Positions 24,204-34,100 of a stretch of 64,000 nucleotides of DNA are shown here, piece after piece. The notes below the pieces were generated by a model, which did no database searches, was not told where the DNA came from, and saw only the letters and a program-made list of their open reading frames with translations. The DNA is from Sceloporus undulatus (taxonomy: Eukaryota; Chordata; Lepidosauria; Squamata; Phrynosomatidae): positions 21,131,853 to 21,195,852 of the forward strand of contig NC_056529.1 of the NCBI RefSeq assembly GCF_019175285.1. The letters are read 5' to 3'. Made by a program: the position numbers and the translations under genes. How positions within the stretch are numbered: the stretch's first letter is position 1; each line of letters starts with the position of its first letter.

Positions 24204-24415
24204 TATTGTATTTAATGGGACTTGAGCATCCCTAGAGTTTGTATACACAGAGGGTCCTGGAACCAAATCCCAGCAGATACTAAGGACCAATAATAATAAA
24301 AATAAGAATGAGACACTATTGTATTTAGTGGGACTTGAGCATCCATGGATTTTGGATCCATGGCAGGGCCTGGAACCAAACCCCAGCGCATACCAAGGGT
24401 CCACTATAGGTCCCA
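23940..24415. mobile_element. Tigger-like MITE (family A) with four tandem half-units
   Basis: The half-unit (ttaatgggacttgagcatcc through aaccaaaccccagcggatac) occurs four times head to tail with a spacing near 115 bp. Units are joined by (AAT)n at 24068, (ATC)n at 24167-24202 and an AAT-rich spacer near 24290. Confidence 0.8.
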
Positions 24416-24892
24416 CAATTGCATTTGGCAGAGGACCCAACAGAGCCATTAGAGACTCTTCCTTCTTGCAAGAAGAGGAGGATGACAGGATCCATAATAA
24501 TATATGTCAATGGTTGGTTACCAAAGGCCAGGATTTTCCAGGCATCCTTTCCCAACCCCAGGCTTGCTGAAATGTCTTTGATGCACCATTGACGGGCAAC
24601 TCATGCTCAGTGAACAACCCACATTCTCTGGGAATGAATGAGCCGCATGACTGGGCCCCATCAATGATCACACCGTTTGCAACTCATTGAGAAATTTCAA
24701 AAGAAAAGTTTTACACCTCGCCTTTGTTTGCGAGACGTGTTTTAAAGGTGACCCACATGTTGATGGACAGCTATGCATCCCAAAACTGCGCCACTTGGCA
24801 CAATTGTCCAAGAGTAAGTTCCATTCCACATAGCCACAGTCCAATTGGAATGAACAGGAGCGTTAACTACTACACTTAAATGTCTAAGTGGA

Positions 24893-25180
24893 GTTGCCTC
24901 TACACTGCAGAATTAATACAGTTTCGCGTCGCTTTAACTGCCATGGCTCATTGCTATGGGATTCTGGGATTTGTAGTGCACCTTATGACAACCTTGCAAG
25001 GTGGGCCAGTCTTATTAAGTCCACATTATATTAAACATAAGAGAGAGTTACCTAGAACTGGCTCAAATAGGAATGGGAATGGATTGCAACATCCATCATT
25101 CACCCTAAACAACACAACCAATGTGCAAAGAATGCTGGGAGTTGCAGTTGCAAAAACACCTGGAGTTTCATACATTATCC
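24893..25180. mobile_element. Family D MITE fragments
   Basis: It contains tacactgcagaattaatac, gctttaactgccatggctca, gggattctgggatttgtagt and gaatgctgggagttgcagt in the order expected for this palindromic MITE. The centre is replaced by other sequence. Confidence 0.65.
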
Positions 25181-25214
25181 TATAGAGAGCAAATTATTAT
25201 TATTATTATTATTA

Positions 25215-25335
25215 CATTAAGTCGGAGGCTTTCATGGCCGGCATCCATAGTTTTTTGTGGGTTTTTCGGGTTATGTGGCCATGTTCTTGCTTAAATATCT
25301 TTGATGCGCCACTGATAGGCAACTCATGCTCAGTT
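25215..25335. mobile_element. Penelope-like repeat fragment
   Basis: It shares ggctttcatggccggcatcc and gggtttttcgggttatgtgg with 46630-46690. The following gccactgataggcaactcat repeats a word at 24590, so this repeat occurs twice within 700 bp. Confidence 0.4.
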
Positions 25336-25599
25336 CACAATATTGCATATAATAAGACTTATGTGATATATTATTATTATTATTATTATTAACGCTAATT
25401 AAACCCCTCCTTTTCCCAAAACGTGCCCTACAAATAAAAATGAGAATGACCTACAAAAAGGCTGCGTCGATGCTACCCATAGTGAACACTATTTTGCGCG
25501 CTCTTTTTGCGCGTGTTAATTTTATACTATCGTAACAAGATGGTTTTAAGCGTTCTGAATTTTTTATTTTCTTAATTGTCAAGTTTTTAAAAAATGTTT

Positions 25600-25705
25600 T
25601 TAATCTCGTGAGCCGCTTCGGGGAGAAATAAAATAAAATAAAATAATAAAATAAAATACTCCAGCCAAAATGAAGGCGGCATAGAAATAAAACAAATAAA
25701 ATAAC

Positions 25706-25756
<51 letters not shown>

Positions 25757-25760
25757 TTCC
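25600..25760 (+). mobile_element. LINE tail and long (AAT)n microsatellite
   Basis: Two copies of a short tail motif, gccgcttcggggagaaataa and gaaggcggcatagaaataaa, are followed by AAATA and AAT arrays (25705-25755). A third copy of the tail motif follows at about 25760. Confidence 0.6.
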
Positions 25761-25799
25761 AGCCAAACTGAAGGCGGCATAGAAATGAAATGAAATGAA

Positions 25800-25990
25800 A
25801 TAGTCCAGTAAAACTGAAGTCCAATTGCTTTGCACAGGAGACTTAACCACTACATTTAAACGCCTGCAGCTCAAATTGACTGGAGCTGCATCCGCACTGC
25901 AGAAATAATGCTGATTATTATTATTATCATTGTTACACTTTATTTATATAGCACTGCAAATTTTGTTTGACATTGCTTTAATGGCCACGG
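25800..25990. mobile_element. Family D MITE remnant with LINE-tail insert
   Basis: The words ctgcatccgcactgcagaaa and cattgctttaatggccacgg belong to the family D arm. Between them lies ctttatttatatagcactgc, an L2-like 3' end. Confidence 0.5.
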
Positions 25991-26589
25991 CTCAAAAAAT
26001 GCTACCGATTTTGGAGATGGGTAGTTTTGGTGCGAAGTGTTGCTTTCTCTGCCGGAGAGAGCTCTGGTGCCGCAGCAAGCGACAAACCCCAGGTGTCCAT
26101 TGCGTTAATCCTGCAGCAAGGCTGAGGCTTTCGGAAAGGAGGAGAGAGTTTAGTAATAAAACAAACAAATGTGTAAAAACCCCTCCTTCCTCCTGGTGCT
26201 TCTGGGGTGGAACGGGACACTTGTGGGAGTGACGCCACAAGGGCCACATGGAGGGGATTTCCCTGCAAGAAGCAGGTGGGAGCATGTGATGCATTGAGCC
26301 AGGGAGTGACACACGCGGAGACGGAGGAGCCACAAAGCAAGCAAGAGGCAGAGAGAGCCAAGGAGCAAACGGAATGAACTGAACGCATTGCACACCTTTT
26401 TTCTGGCCTGGCTGGTTTGCAAAAGCATCCCGTGACCCAACAGAGTTCAGAAACCTGGCGCTTCCAGGTGACTTTTCACCTACTTGCCGTTGCAACATCT
26501 CAGCCTATGCGCCATTAACCCTTTGCAGGCATGCAACTGTGCGCCTTAGTGCATGCCGGGGCCTGCACACCGGTACTTTGTCTCTCTCA
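25991..26589. other. Unassigned non-repetitive block
   Basis: About 600 bp of GC-richer, repeat-free sequence. Several overlapping minus-strand ORFs (longest 168 codons, 25992-26498) reflect low stop density. None resembles a known protein, and no splice or promoter evidence supports a gene. Confidence 0.35.
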
Positions 26590-26995
26590 TATATATAGTA
26601 TATACTCGACTATAAGACGACCTCATTTATAACTCGAGGGCAAGTTTTGGGTCCAAATTATGGATTTTGCTTTGACCCGTAGATAAGTCGAGGGTAAAAA
26701 GTAGGCACATATAGCAAAGGATCTAACGGGTGAAGCAGAACAAAACAATGTCAAAGACCTTACAGAATTGCAGCAGACTTTGCGCTTAGTCTTAAGGCTG
26801 GATGGATGTGAAAGTAATGAGGATTGGTGCATCATATATTATATTCTTGCTTTTCACCAGGAGATGGTTCCTTCTTTTAAAGAGGAGTTCAGATAGAGTA
26901 CTTAACATTGACCCATGGAGAAGTCGACTCAGGTTTTTTGGGGGGTCAATTTTTTGATGTAAATTTCTAGACTTATAACTGAGTATATACTATAT
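26590..26995. mobile_element. Palindromic MITE (family C)
   Basis: The left terminus tatactcgactataagacga and right terminus tagacttataactgagtata are inverted copies. The interior holds gataagtcgagggtaaaa and gaagtcgactcaggtttttt. It is a non-autonomous DNA transposon whose superfamily I cannot assign. Confidence 0.85.
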
Positions 26996-27548
26996 ACTAT
27001 ATACATATATTGCACTGCTGTATTTCGGTGACCACTTTGCACTCTCCTTGAATTGCAACTGGACACAAGATTCCAGGGGAAAATAATCCTGGTCGAATCT
27101 GGGTTGAATCTTTGATGTTCTGGTCCTTTTAAAAATACAGATTTATTATGAAAAAAATATACATCGAACAAATAACAGTCATAATGGACAACAAGCACAT
27201 ATACAATACAGAAAAATCCAAAATATACAAATGCAGTACGCTCATGCTATATACTTAATACTCCCTGCAACCAGCCCTTATGGTTAAGATTAAGGTTCTT
27301 TTTTGGGGGGGGGGTGCCAAAAATAATCAATCTTGGGTCCCCTTCCCCCATTTTTCCTAAAAGATTTGCATTGTGAATAGACCCGGAATAAATCGGGATA
27401 AAACTCTGCATGCCTTGAACGCGTTTCAAATACATCCGCGCCGTCAAATCCATCTTTATTCTCAGCACTGGATTAACGTTTCAATTCAGTTCCTTAATTC
27501 GTTCATTGGTGCGCTGCCTTTCTCTATGGTGACTCCCATAGAAAATAC

Positions 27549-27740
27549 AGTCAGCCCTCCGTATCCACTGATCTCTTTTTATCCATGGCTTCCAAAATAT
27601 TTTTCATATATATATATACATATATATGTACATTCCAAAAACCAAACCCTGATTTTGCTATTTCGTATATGGGACACCATTTCCTTATTGTAGGTAATGG
27701 GACTTGGACGTCCATGGATTTCGGTATCCATGTAGTTTGT
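27549..27740. mobile_element. Tigger-like MITE (family A), truncated
   Basis: It starts at cagtcagccctccgtatcca and runs to ggatttcggtatccatg, where a family D MITE remnant begins. A (TA)n-rich patch lies at 27605-27630. Confidence 0.8.
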
Positions 27741-27779
27741 TGCAGCGTCAGAGGTCTCAGACCAAGAAAGCAAAACTTC

Positions 27780-27880
27780 TCTCCAAACTACAAATCCCAG
27801 AATTCCATAGCATGGAGTCACAGCAGTTAAAGTGGTGTCAAACTGCATTAATTCTGCAGCGCAGATGCAGCCTCAGCTTC
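27780..27880. mobile_element. Family D MITE, one arm
   Basis: It contains aaactacaaatcccagaatt, agcagttaaagtggtgtcaa and actgcattaattctgcagcg, the complete right arm of the palindrome. Confidence 0.85.
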
Positions 27881-28055
27881 CTAAGTTGTTCCTCATAAGG
27901 CTTGGTTTCCAGATCTTGGGTCATCTTGGTCACCTTTCTCTGGACACAGATTTCCCCCTGCTGTCTATGGCTTTCCCAGAAGTGACCGACTGACCGCTGC
28001 AAGGAACAAGATGTTTGATCAGAGCTAAACAATGCTGTTATTGTTCTCACAACTG

Positions 28056-28262
28056 TTTTGCAGTTGTGTTGTGTGCCTTCGGGTTATTTCCAAGTTACGG
28101 AGACACTAAGGTGAACATATCCTGGGGTTTTCTTGGCAAGATTTGTTCAGAGGAGGTTTGCCATTGCCTTCCTTTGAGGCTGAGAGAGTGTGACTTGGCC
28201 AAGGTTATTCATGCCTTTGCAAGGATTTGGACTATCCACATGTAGTCCAATGCGCAAACTGC
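28056..28262 (-). repeat. Sauria SINE
   Basis: The tail ttgtgttgtgtgccttcggg and middle gaggaggtttgccattgcct are clear. The tRNA-like head is more diverged. Confidence 0.88.
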
Positions 28263-29249
28263 TCTCTTGTTTATGGCACCAACATCCCATCTTTCTGCCA
28301 AGGAGATCAGAGCATCACTTTTCCATGTTCATCCTCCCAAGAGGCTGAGAGATAGTGACCTGCTGTGTGCTTCATGCTCAGGGTGCATCCTCAGTCCTAT
28401 TTCTGGATTTCGAGATATAGAAATTTGTTTCATCTACTTCACCACACTGGCTCTAAGAACGGATGTGTTTGCCACCTTGCACCACAAGCTGACAAGCGAT
28501 AAAAATGTGAACGGACGAGGCGAGATAACAATAATAATTTATTATTACGGCACATGGATAACTGTGCAAATGCAGACCAAGCAAATATCAATGAACAGAG
28601 AAAACAGGTTTGCAAAAATAAATGCAACCACCAAATATATAACATATATTGGAGAACATAAACTCATAGACAAGGAGACACTTTTCTTCCTCTAGGATTT
28701 GAATTCTCTCCATCCAAAGAGTCTGGAAACCATCATTCTGGGACAAAAGGTCCCAACGTCCCCAGGCCCACGTTGGGGGATTCTGGAAGCTGTCATCTAA
28801 ATAAGTAAAATGTATATGCATTTCATTTCAGGCTCTGACCATGAGGAACTGATGCAAGGCCATGAAAAGGAGCATTTTTCATGGATGAACAAAAAATAAG
28901 GTTTCTTTTTCCTCTGCAAATTCAGACAAGTCTTTAATGCTGATGGCATATAGATATGTCGGACTACAAGTCTCAAGACAGTTGCGCCATGGGTCATATG
29001 CGGCCCCACAAGGGCATCTCTGGGGATTCTAAAAATCACAGTTGGTTCAGGAGATGGTTCAGACTGGCAGACAGACATCTTCGCTTGGGATGTTGAAAAT
29101 TCAGTTTGTGGATTTTTCTAGGATGATATCCAACGTGAGGAACAACATCAAGTGGCAACATGTCTGATCTCCGTCCCAAAAATGAGTATCATCTGAAACA
29201 ACCAAGCTTAGCTGTTTGAGCCATGATTCTCTGGTTATGAGGGTCTAGT

Positions 29250-29410
29250 CGGGTTCTAGGCATGGCTATGGGGTTCTAGATATGGCTATGGGTTCTAGGT
29301 ATGGCTATGAGGCTCAAGGTATCTCAAAACACATTGATTGATTGATTGATTGATTGATTGATATTTATATCCTGCCCTACCTCCAAGGATCTTAGGGCAC
29401 TGTATAATAA
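29250..29410. repeat. Short tandem repeat, (ATTG)n and LINE tail
   Basis: The unit ggttctaggcatggctatgg (about 24 bp) repeats three to four times at 29250-29325. A (GATT)n run at 29334-29362 then leads into a minus-strand LINE 3' end (atatttatatcctgccctac). Confidence 0.75.
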
Positions 29411-29636
29411 CATCAATTTAAAACAATAGCAATAATTTTCAAAGACTGAAAGCATGCTTGGAATGCACCATTCTTGAAATGACAATGCTTGCTGCTTATT
29501 TTTACAGTTCTCCAAAGAGAGACAAGGAGGCTGGGTGCCTGCTGCACCTATGGATGCTTGGTTGATTCTGGACCATGCGTTCCAGATTCCTGTCCTCAGG
29601 ACACATGGCAGGAATTATGTAGATCGGTGTGTTATT

Positions 29637-29818
29637 GGTTGTTGCTGCTGCTGTGTGCCATTTTTAGCATATGGTGACTCTAAGAGATGTTCTGGAGCTG
29701 AGAGTGTGCAACTCACCCAAAGTCAACCCAGATGGTTTCCATGCCTAAGCGGGGATTTGAACCTGGGTCTCCAGAGTCGGAGCTTAATGCTCAAACCACT
29801 AAGCCACGCTGACTCTCA
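29637..29818 (-). repeat. Sauria SINE, internally deleted
   Basis: The reverse-strand head gggatttgaacctgggtctc and agccacgctgactctc are well preserved. The middle is shortened. Confidence 0.85.
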
Positions 29819-30072
29819 CAATACAGGTACTTGGGATACATCTCCCATATCCCAAGAGCTCCTTCCTCCCAAATCTGATCAGATCAGATGCAGCGAACCT
29901 GTGTGGCTCCAGTCACAACCCCCATCATCCTTGGCCACTGAGCATGATGCCTGGGGATGATGGGAGTTGAAGTCCAGCATCATCTGGTTGGGGAAAGAGG
30001 GGCAGGTTCAACTTGCCTTGCAAAGCCTCCAGGTGAACCAGAGGGGAATAGAAAGACTAGTACTGATCTGTA

Positions 30073-30167
30073 GTACAGCGAGGGCCCTTGGTGTCCGTTG
30101 GGGTTTGCTTCCAGGGGTGCCAAAATCCATGGGTGCTCATTATATACAATGAGGCATNNNNNNNNNN

Positions 30168-30233
<66 letters not shown>

Positions 30234-30645
30234 AGTGGTCCCTTGGTATCTGCTGGAGTTTGATTTCAGGACCCACTGTGGATACCAAAATCCATGGATG
30301 CTCAAGTCCCATTATATACAATGGGCTAGTAGTAGTAGTAGTATAATGTAATAATATTATTATATATTATTATATTATATTATTATAATATATTATTATT
30401 ATTATTATTATACAGTTGGCCCTCCTTATCCACAGATTTTTTTATCCACAGATGCAAGCATCCACGTCTTGAAAATATCCAAAAGAAGTATACATTCCAA
30501 ATAGCAAACCATGCTTTTGCCATTTTATATAAGGAACACTGTTTTGCTCTGCCGTTATATTTAATGGGGCTTGAGCATCCATGGATTTGGTTCTCCAAGG
30601 GGGTCCCTGGAACCGAACCCCAGCGGATAACAAGGACCCACTGTA

Positions 30646-30682
<37 letters not shown>

Positions 30683-30735
30683 GGAATATTTTCCAACTGT
30701 GGATGCTTGAAACTATGGCTAAGGAAGGCCCACTG
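30073..30735. mobile_element. Tandem family A MITE halves with microsatellites and a gap
   Basis: At least three family A half-units (near 30075, 30235 and 30415) are joined by (TTA)n at 30168-30232, (TAG)n near 30330 and (TTA)n near 30400. A complete copy follows, ending in (TG)n(TA)n at 30645-30680. Ten N occupy 30158-30167. The cluster ends about 250 bp before the IL17C TATA box. Confidence 0.8.
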
Positions 30736-30950
30736 CATCCAAGCCAGCCACCTAGTGGTGCCTCATACCTGGGATAGTAGTAGCGGTGTTAGTAATCCTT
30801 TGTAACCGAACTATGTGGCGAATGCAAGAGGATTGCAGAATAAAGTAAACTGGTTCTTGAGATCAGCTGCTGCCCCTGGAAGGGAGAGAAGAGGAGGAGG
30901 AAATGAGTGCGAGGCAGCTATTTCCCCAAAGGGGAGGAGGGAAGGCAACC

Positions 30951-30960
30951 TGGAGTTTCC
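30951..30960 (+). promoter_or_regulatory. IL17C: Candidate NF-kappaB site of IL17C
   Basis: TGGAGTTTCC matches the consensus GGGRNWYYCC at nine of ten positions, 30 bp upstream of the TATA box. IL17C is known to be induced through NF-kappaB in epithelia. The site itself is inference. Confidence 0.4.
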
Positions 30961-30990
30961 AGGTGTGTAACATCCCTGTCCTTGGCACAC

Positions 30991-30998
30991 TATATAAA
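30991..30998 (+). promoter_or_regulatory. IL17C: IL17C TATA box
   Basis: TATATAAA in the context ggcacactatataaatgggg lies 197 bp upstream of the ATG. A start site near 31020-31025 would give a 5' UTR of about 165 bases without another in-frame ATG before the start codon. Confidence 0.7.
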
Positions 30999-31187
30999 TG
31001 GGGACAGGTGGAAAGCCGGCTTCAGAGCACCTGCCTTAGCAAGGGACTGTCACCCAACCACCGTCCCTCAAGGGCTGGAAAAGCACCTGCAATAGCCAGC
31101 CAAAGCCTAAAGGGCCAGCAAGACTTTTGGAGCCACTTGACTAGCATCCTTTACCTGCTCAGGTGCTTCCTTTTCTCCGGCTGAAAG

Positions 31188-31190
31188 ATG
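31188..31190 (+). CDS. IL17C: IL17C exon 1, coding part (ATG only)
   Basis: The ATG is immediately followed by the donor gtaagc, so exon 1 contributes a single codon. This start is chosen because exon 2 continues in frame with a signal peptide right after its acceptor and has no earlier Met of its own. Confidence 0.75.
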
Positions 31191-34100
31191 GTAAGCAATG
31201 GGCACCCTCTGCCACCTCCAGGTGCCCAAGAGAAATGCTAGGGGATGGTTGTTTGCAGTTTCTTGGTATGGTATTTTCTGCTTGGCAAGAGCCGGACAGG
31301 TTTGGCAGGCTTTTGTAGGCACAGTTCAGCCTCCGAAAGGATGCAACCCAAGGGAGCCCTTGATCCTAATCTTGCAAACCTGTCTGGGACGATGCGATGT
31401 TCCTGAAGGTCTCTTCTGACTTCTTCTTGTGCACCTTCAAGTTGTTTCTGGAAAGGCGGTCCAAACGTATCTCTTCCAGCAGGCCTTCTCAGATTAACAT
31501 CCTAGTAATTTTTCTATGACTACTGTCCAGAGCTGCCTCTGCCTTGTTTTAGCAACGTTTTAATATCGAATTGTATTTTATCATGGATGGGTGGGTTTGG
31601 GAGGGTTGGGATATAATGATGGCAACCATTTTGTTGTGTTTTAAGGGTGTTTTGTTATGGTTAGCCGCCTCAATCTGCTTGGAGAGGTGGAATACAAATA
31701 AATATTATTATTATTATTATTATTATTATTACGACAGCAGGGTTTTCTTGGCAGCTTTGTAGTCACTGTGCCATCATTAGCTTGCCATCAACTCTGTGCA
31801 ACAGTACGCAGAGTGATCTTGCAGCACCTTTGAGACTCACTGAAAGAAAAAAGTTGGCAGCCTGAGCTTTCCTAGACTTAAGTCTACTTATGCATTTGGA
31901 AGTTGACTTAAGTCTAGGAAAGCTCATGCTGCCAACTTCTTTCTTTCGGTTAGTCGCAAAAGTGCTACAAGATCTCTCTACAGACTAACACGGCTATATC
32001 TTTGAATTCTACCTGTACAATAGGTTTGTTGTTGTGGTTGTTGTTGCGCACCTTCATGCAGATAGCTCCTTCCTCCGATCAGGTGAGAGTTGGAGAACCT
32101 GTGTGGCTCCAGTCACAACACCCATCATCCTTGGCCTCTGAGCACAATAGCTGGGGCTGATGGGAGCTGGAGTCCATATCACCTGGCTGGGGAGAGGGAC
32201 AGATTCACATCCAGAACAGCACAGACAGTCTAGTGTGGATCCTTGGTATCCAAGTACCTTGTAGTTCTTAAAACCTAGGCTAGTTGCGGTGTTAGTAATC
32301 CTTGGCCTCATTCCCACTTACAAATAAATCAGTTTGCGATCTGAATCGATGGATCGGTTCGACAGTGGAGTGCGGTTCCCACTACATTTGCCCCGATCTC
32401 ATTTTCCCCCATAAAATAACCCACAAATGAATCTGTTCAAAATGGACCCGCTCCAGTCATCCGAAAGGCAAATTTAAATCTGACCCTCTTCTGGTTCACA
32501 CTTGCGCAGAATCGTTTTATCCAAAAAGATGCAGAAAACATCAGTGTCAAAAAGACGTGGGTTAAAAGGGTCTAGCGCATGGCCCCCCTTCTCTGAATCG
32601 CTTCAGTGGGAACCAGAGTCATTTGAACCGATTCAAACGCAGGAATATGTTCATGCCAAGGAATCATTATAGGAATGTGTCTTAGGTTGACTTCTTCTCT
32701 CTGTTGTTACCTTGATTTTATGAATGGTTTTATGGAAGGACAGAGAGCACCAAAATTCTTCTGGTTATATTAATAGTAAGTGGTTTTATGCCTTTTTGGA
32801 TCTTTAAAGCCCAGTTAAGAGGCCAATCCTCCATATACTCTCTCAGGAAATAACTCCAATTACGCTCAATAAATCTTTATTCCCTAGTTAAAAGCGCATG
32901 TAGGAATGCAGTTTTATTGGAGCATGTTCTGTTTGGATCAAAGTGGGTTTGCTAGAAAGAATATGGGTCCTCTCCATCAGACCCAGCTAGATTAGCCCCA
33001 ATCGTTGAACGATGTGTCAACATGTGAGTAGAAGTAATTGATTTAATGGGTCTTCTCTAGTAGGGATGGACAATCTAATTCAGCCGGGTGCATTTAAAAT
33101 TGGAGGATGAGAACACTTTTCATGCAGGTGTTGCATGGATTCATCGGAGGTTCATTTCCTGATAATAAAAAGGTTTGCTGTTTGTTTAGAAATCAAAGTA
33201 AATTGAGTCATGTGCCTTGAAAAGGACAAGTAAACTTCCTACAAGGTGCAGGACTCACATCTCATTCAATCCAATGAGCCTGTATTCACCTTAAGGTTTG
33301 CAAAACGAAGCTTTCCAAGATGCTGTCTGACTGCATCTCCCAGTATTCGCTGGTGCTGGGAGTTGTAGTCCAAGATCCCGCAGTGGACGGCCTATTGCCC
33401 ATTCCTGATTCCTTATGCGTCTAATGGCACTTACTCCTAGGAAAATTTGCTCAGGATTGGAGTTTGTTGTGTGCCTTCAAGTCATTTCCAACTTACAGAG
33501 ACCCCAAAGTGAACCTATCATAGGGTTTTCTCTGCAAGATTTGTTCAGAGGAGGTTTGCCATTGCCTTCCCCTGAGGTTGAGAGAGTTTGACTTCTTGCC
33601 CAAGGTTTACATGGATTCGAACCCTGGCCCCCAGAGTTGTAATCCAATGCTCAAACCACTGCACCACTTTGGCTGATCGGGGCTTGGAGGGCTAGTTTTT
33701 GGAAAGGGGAGAAATAGCTCATTGGCTCTAGAGTACATCAGGCAAAGCAAATACAATTGAATCAGAAATTGACTTGCACTAATAGAAATGGTTCTTTTCT
33801 CCTGGGAGCAAAAGTCCGAAGCAGGAGTGGGCTAAATGCAAACCTTTGGGACTCCAAAGTGTGGTCCCTGAAGTCCTCAAACCTATTTTAAAAAAAGTAT
33901 TTGCACCAACATTTGGATGATTTTTCGGCAAAAATACCCAAACCACCCACTGTCCTCAAGGCTCCCAAATCTACAAAAAAAATTCCCCGAGAACTGGATT
34001 TCAGCAGAATGCTTTGCAATATTTGGTTTCATGGTATTTGCTTTCCAACTCAGGTCCAAAACACACTGCAGAAACAATCAGTTTGAGATTGCTCTAACTG

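Noticed and set aside
25992-26498. 168-codon minus-strand ORF
   Set aside because: Three other overlapping ORFs exist in the same GC-rich block, the product has no family resemblance, and no promoter, splice or poly(A) signals accompany it.
30098-30346. Poly-Leu and poly-Ile ORFs
   Set aside because: Translations of (TTA)n/(ATT)n microsatellites, partly across the N gap.
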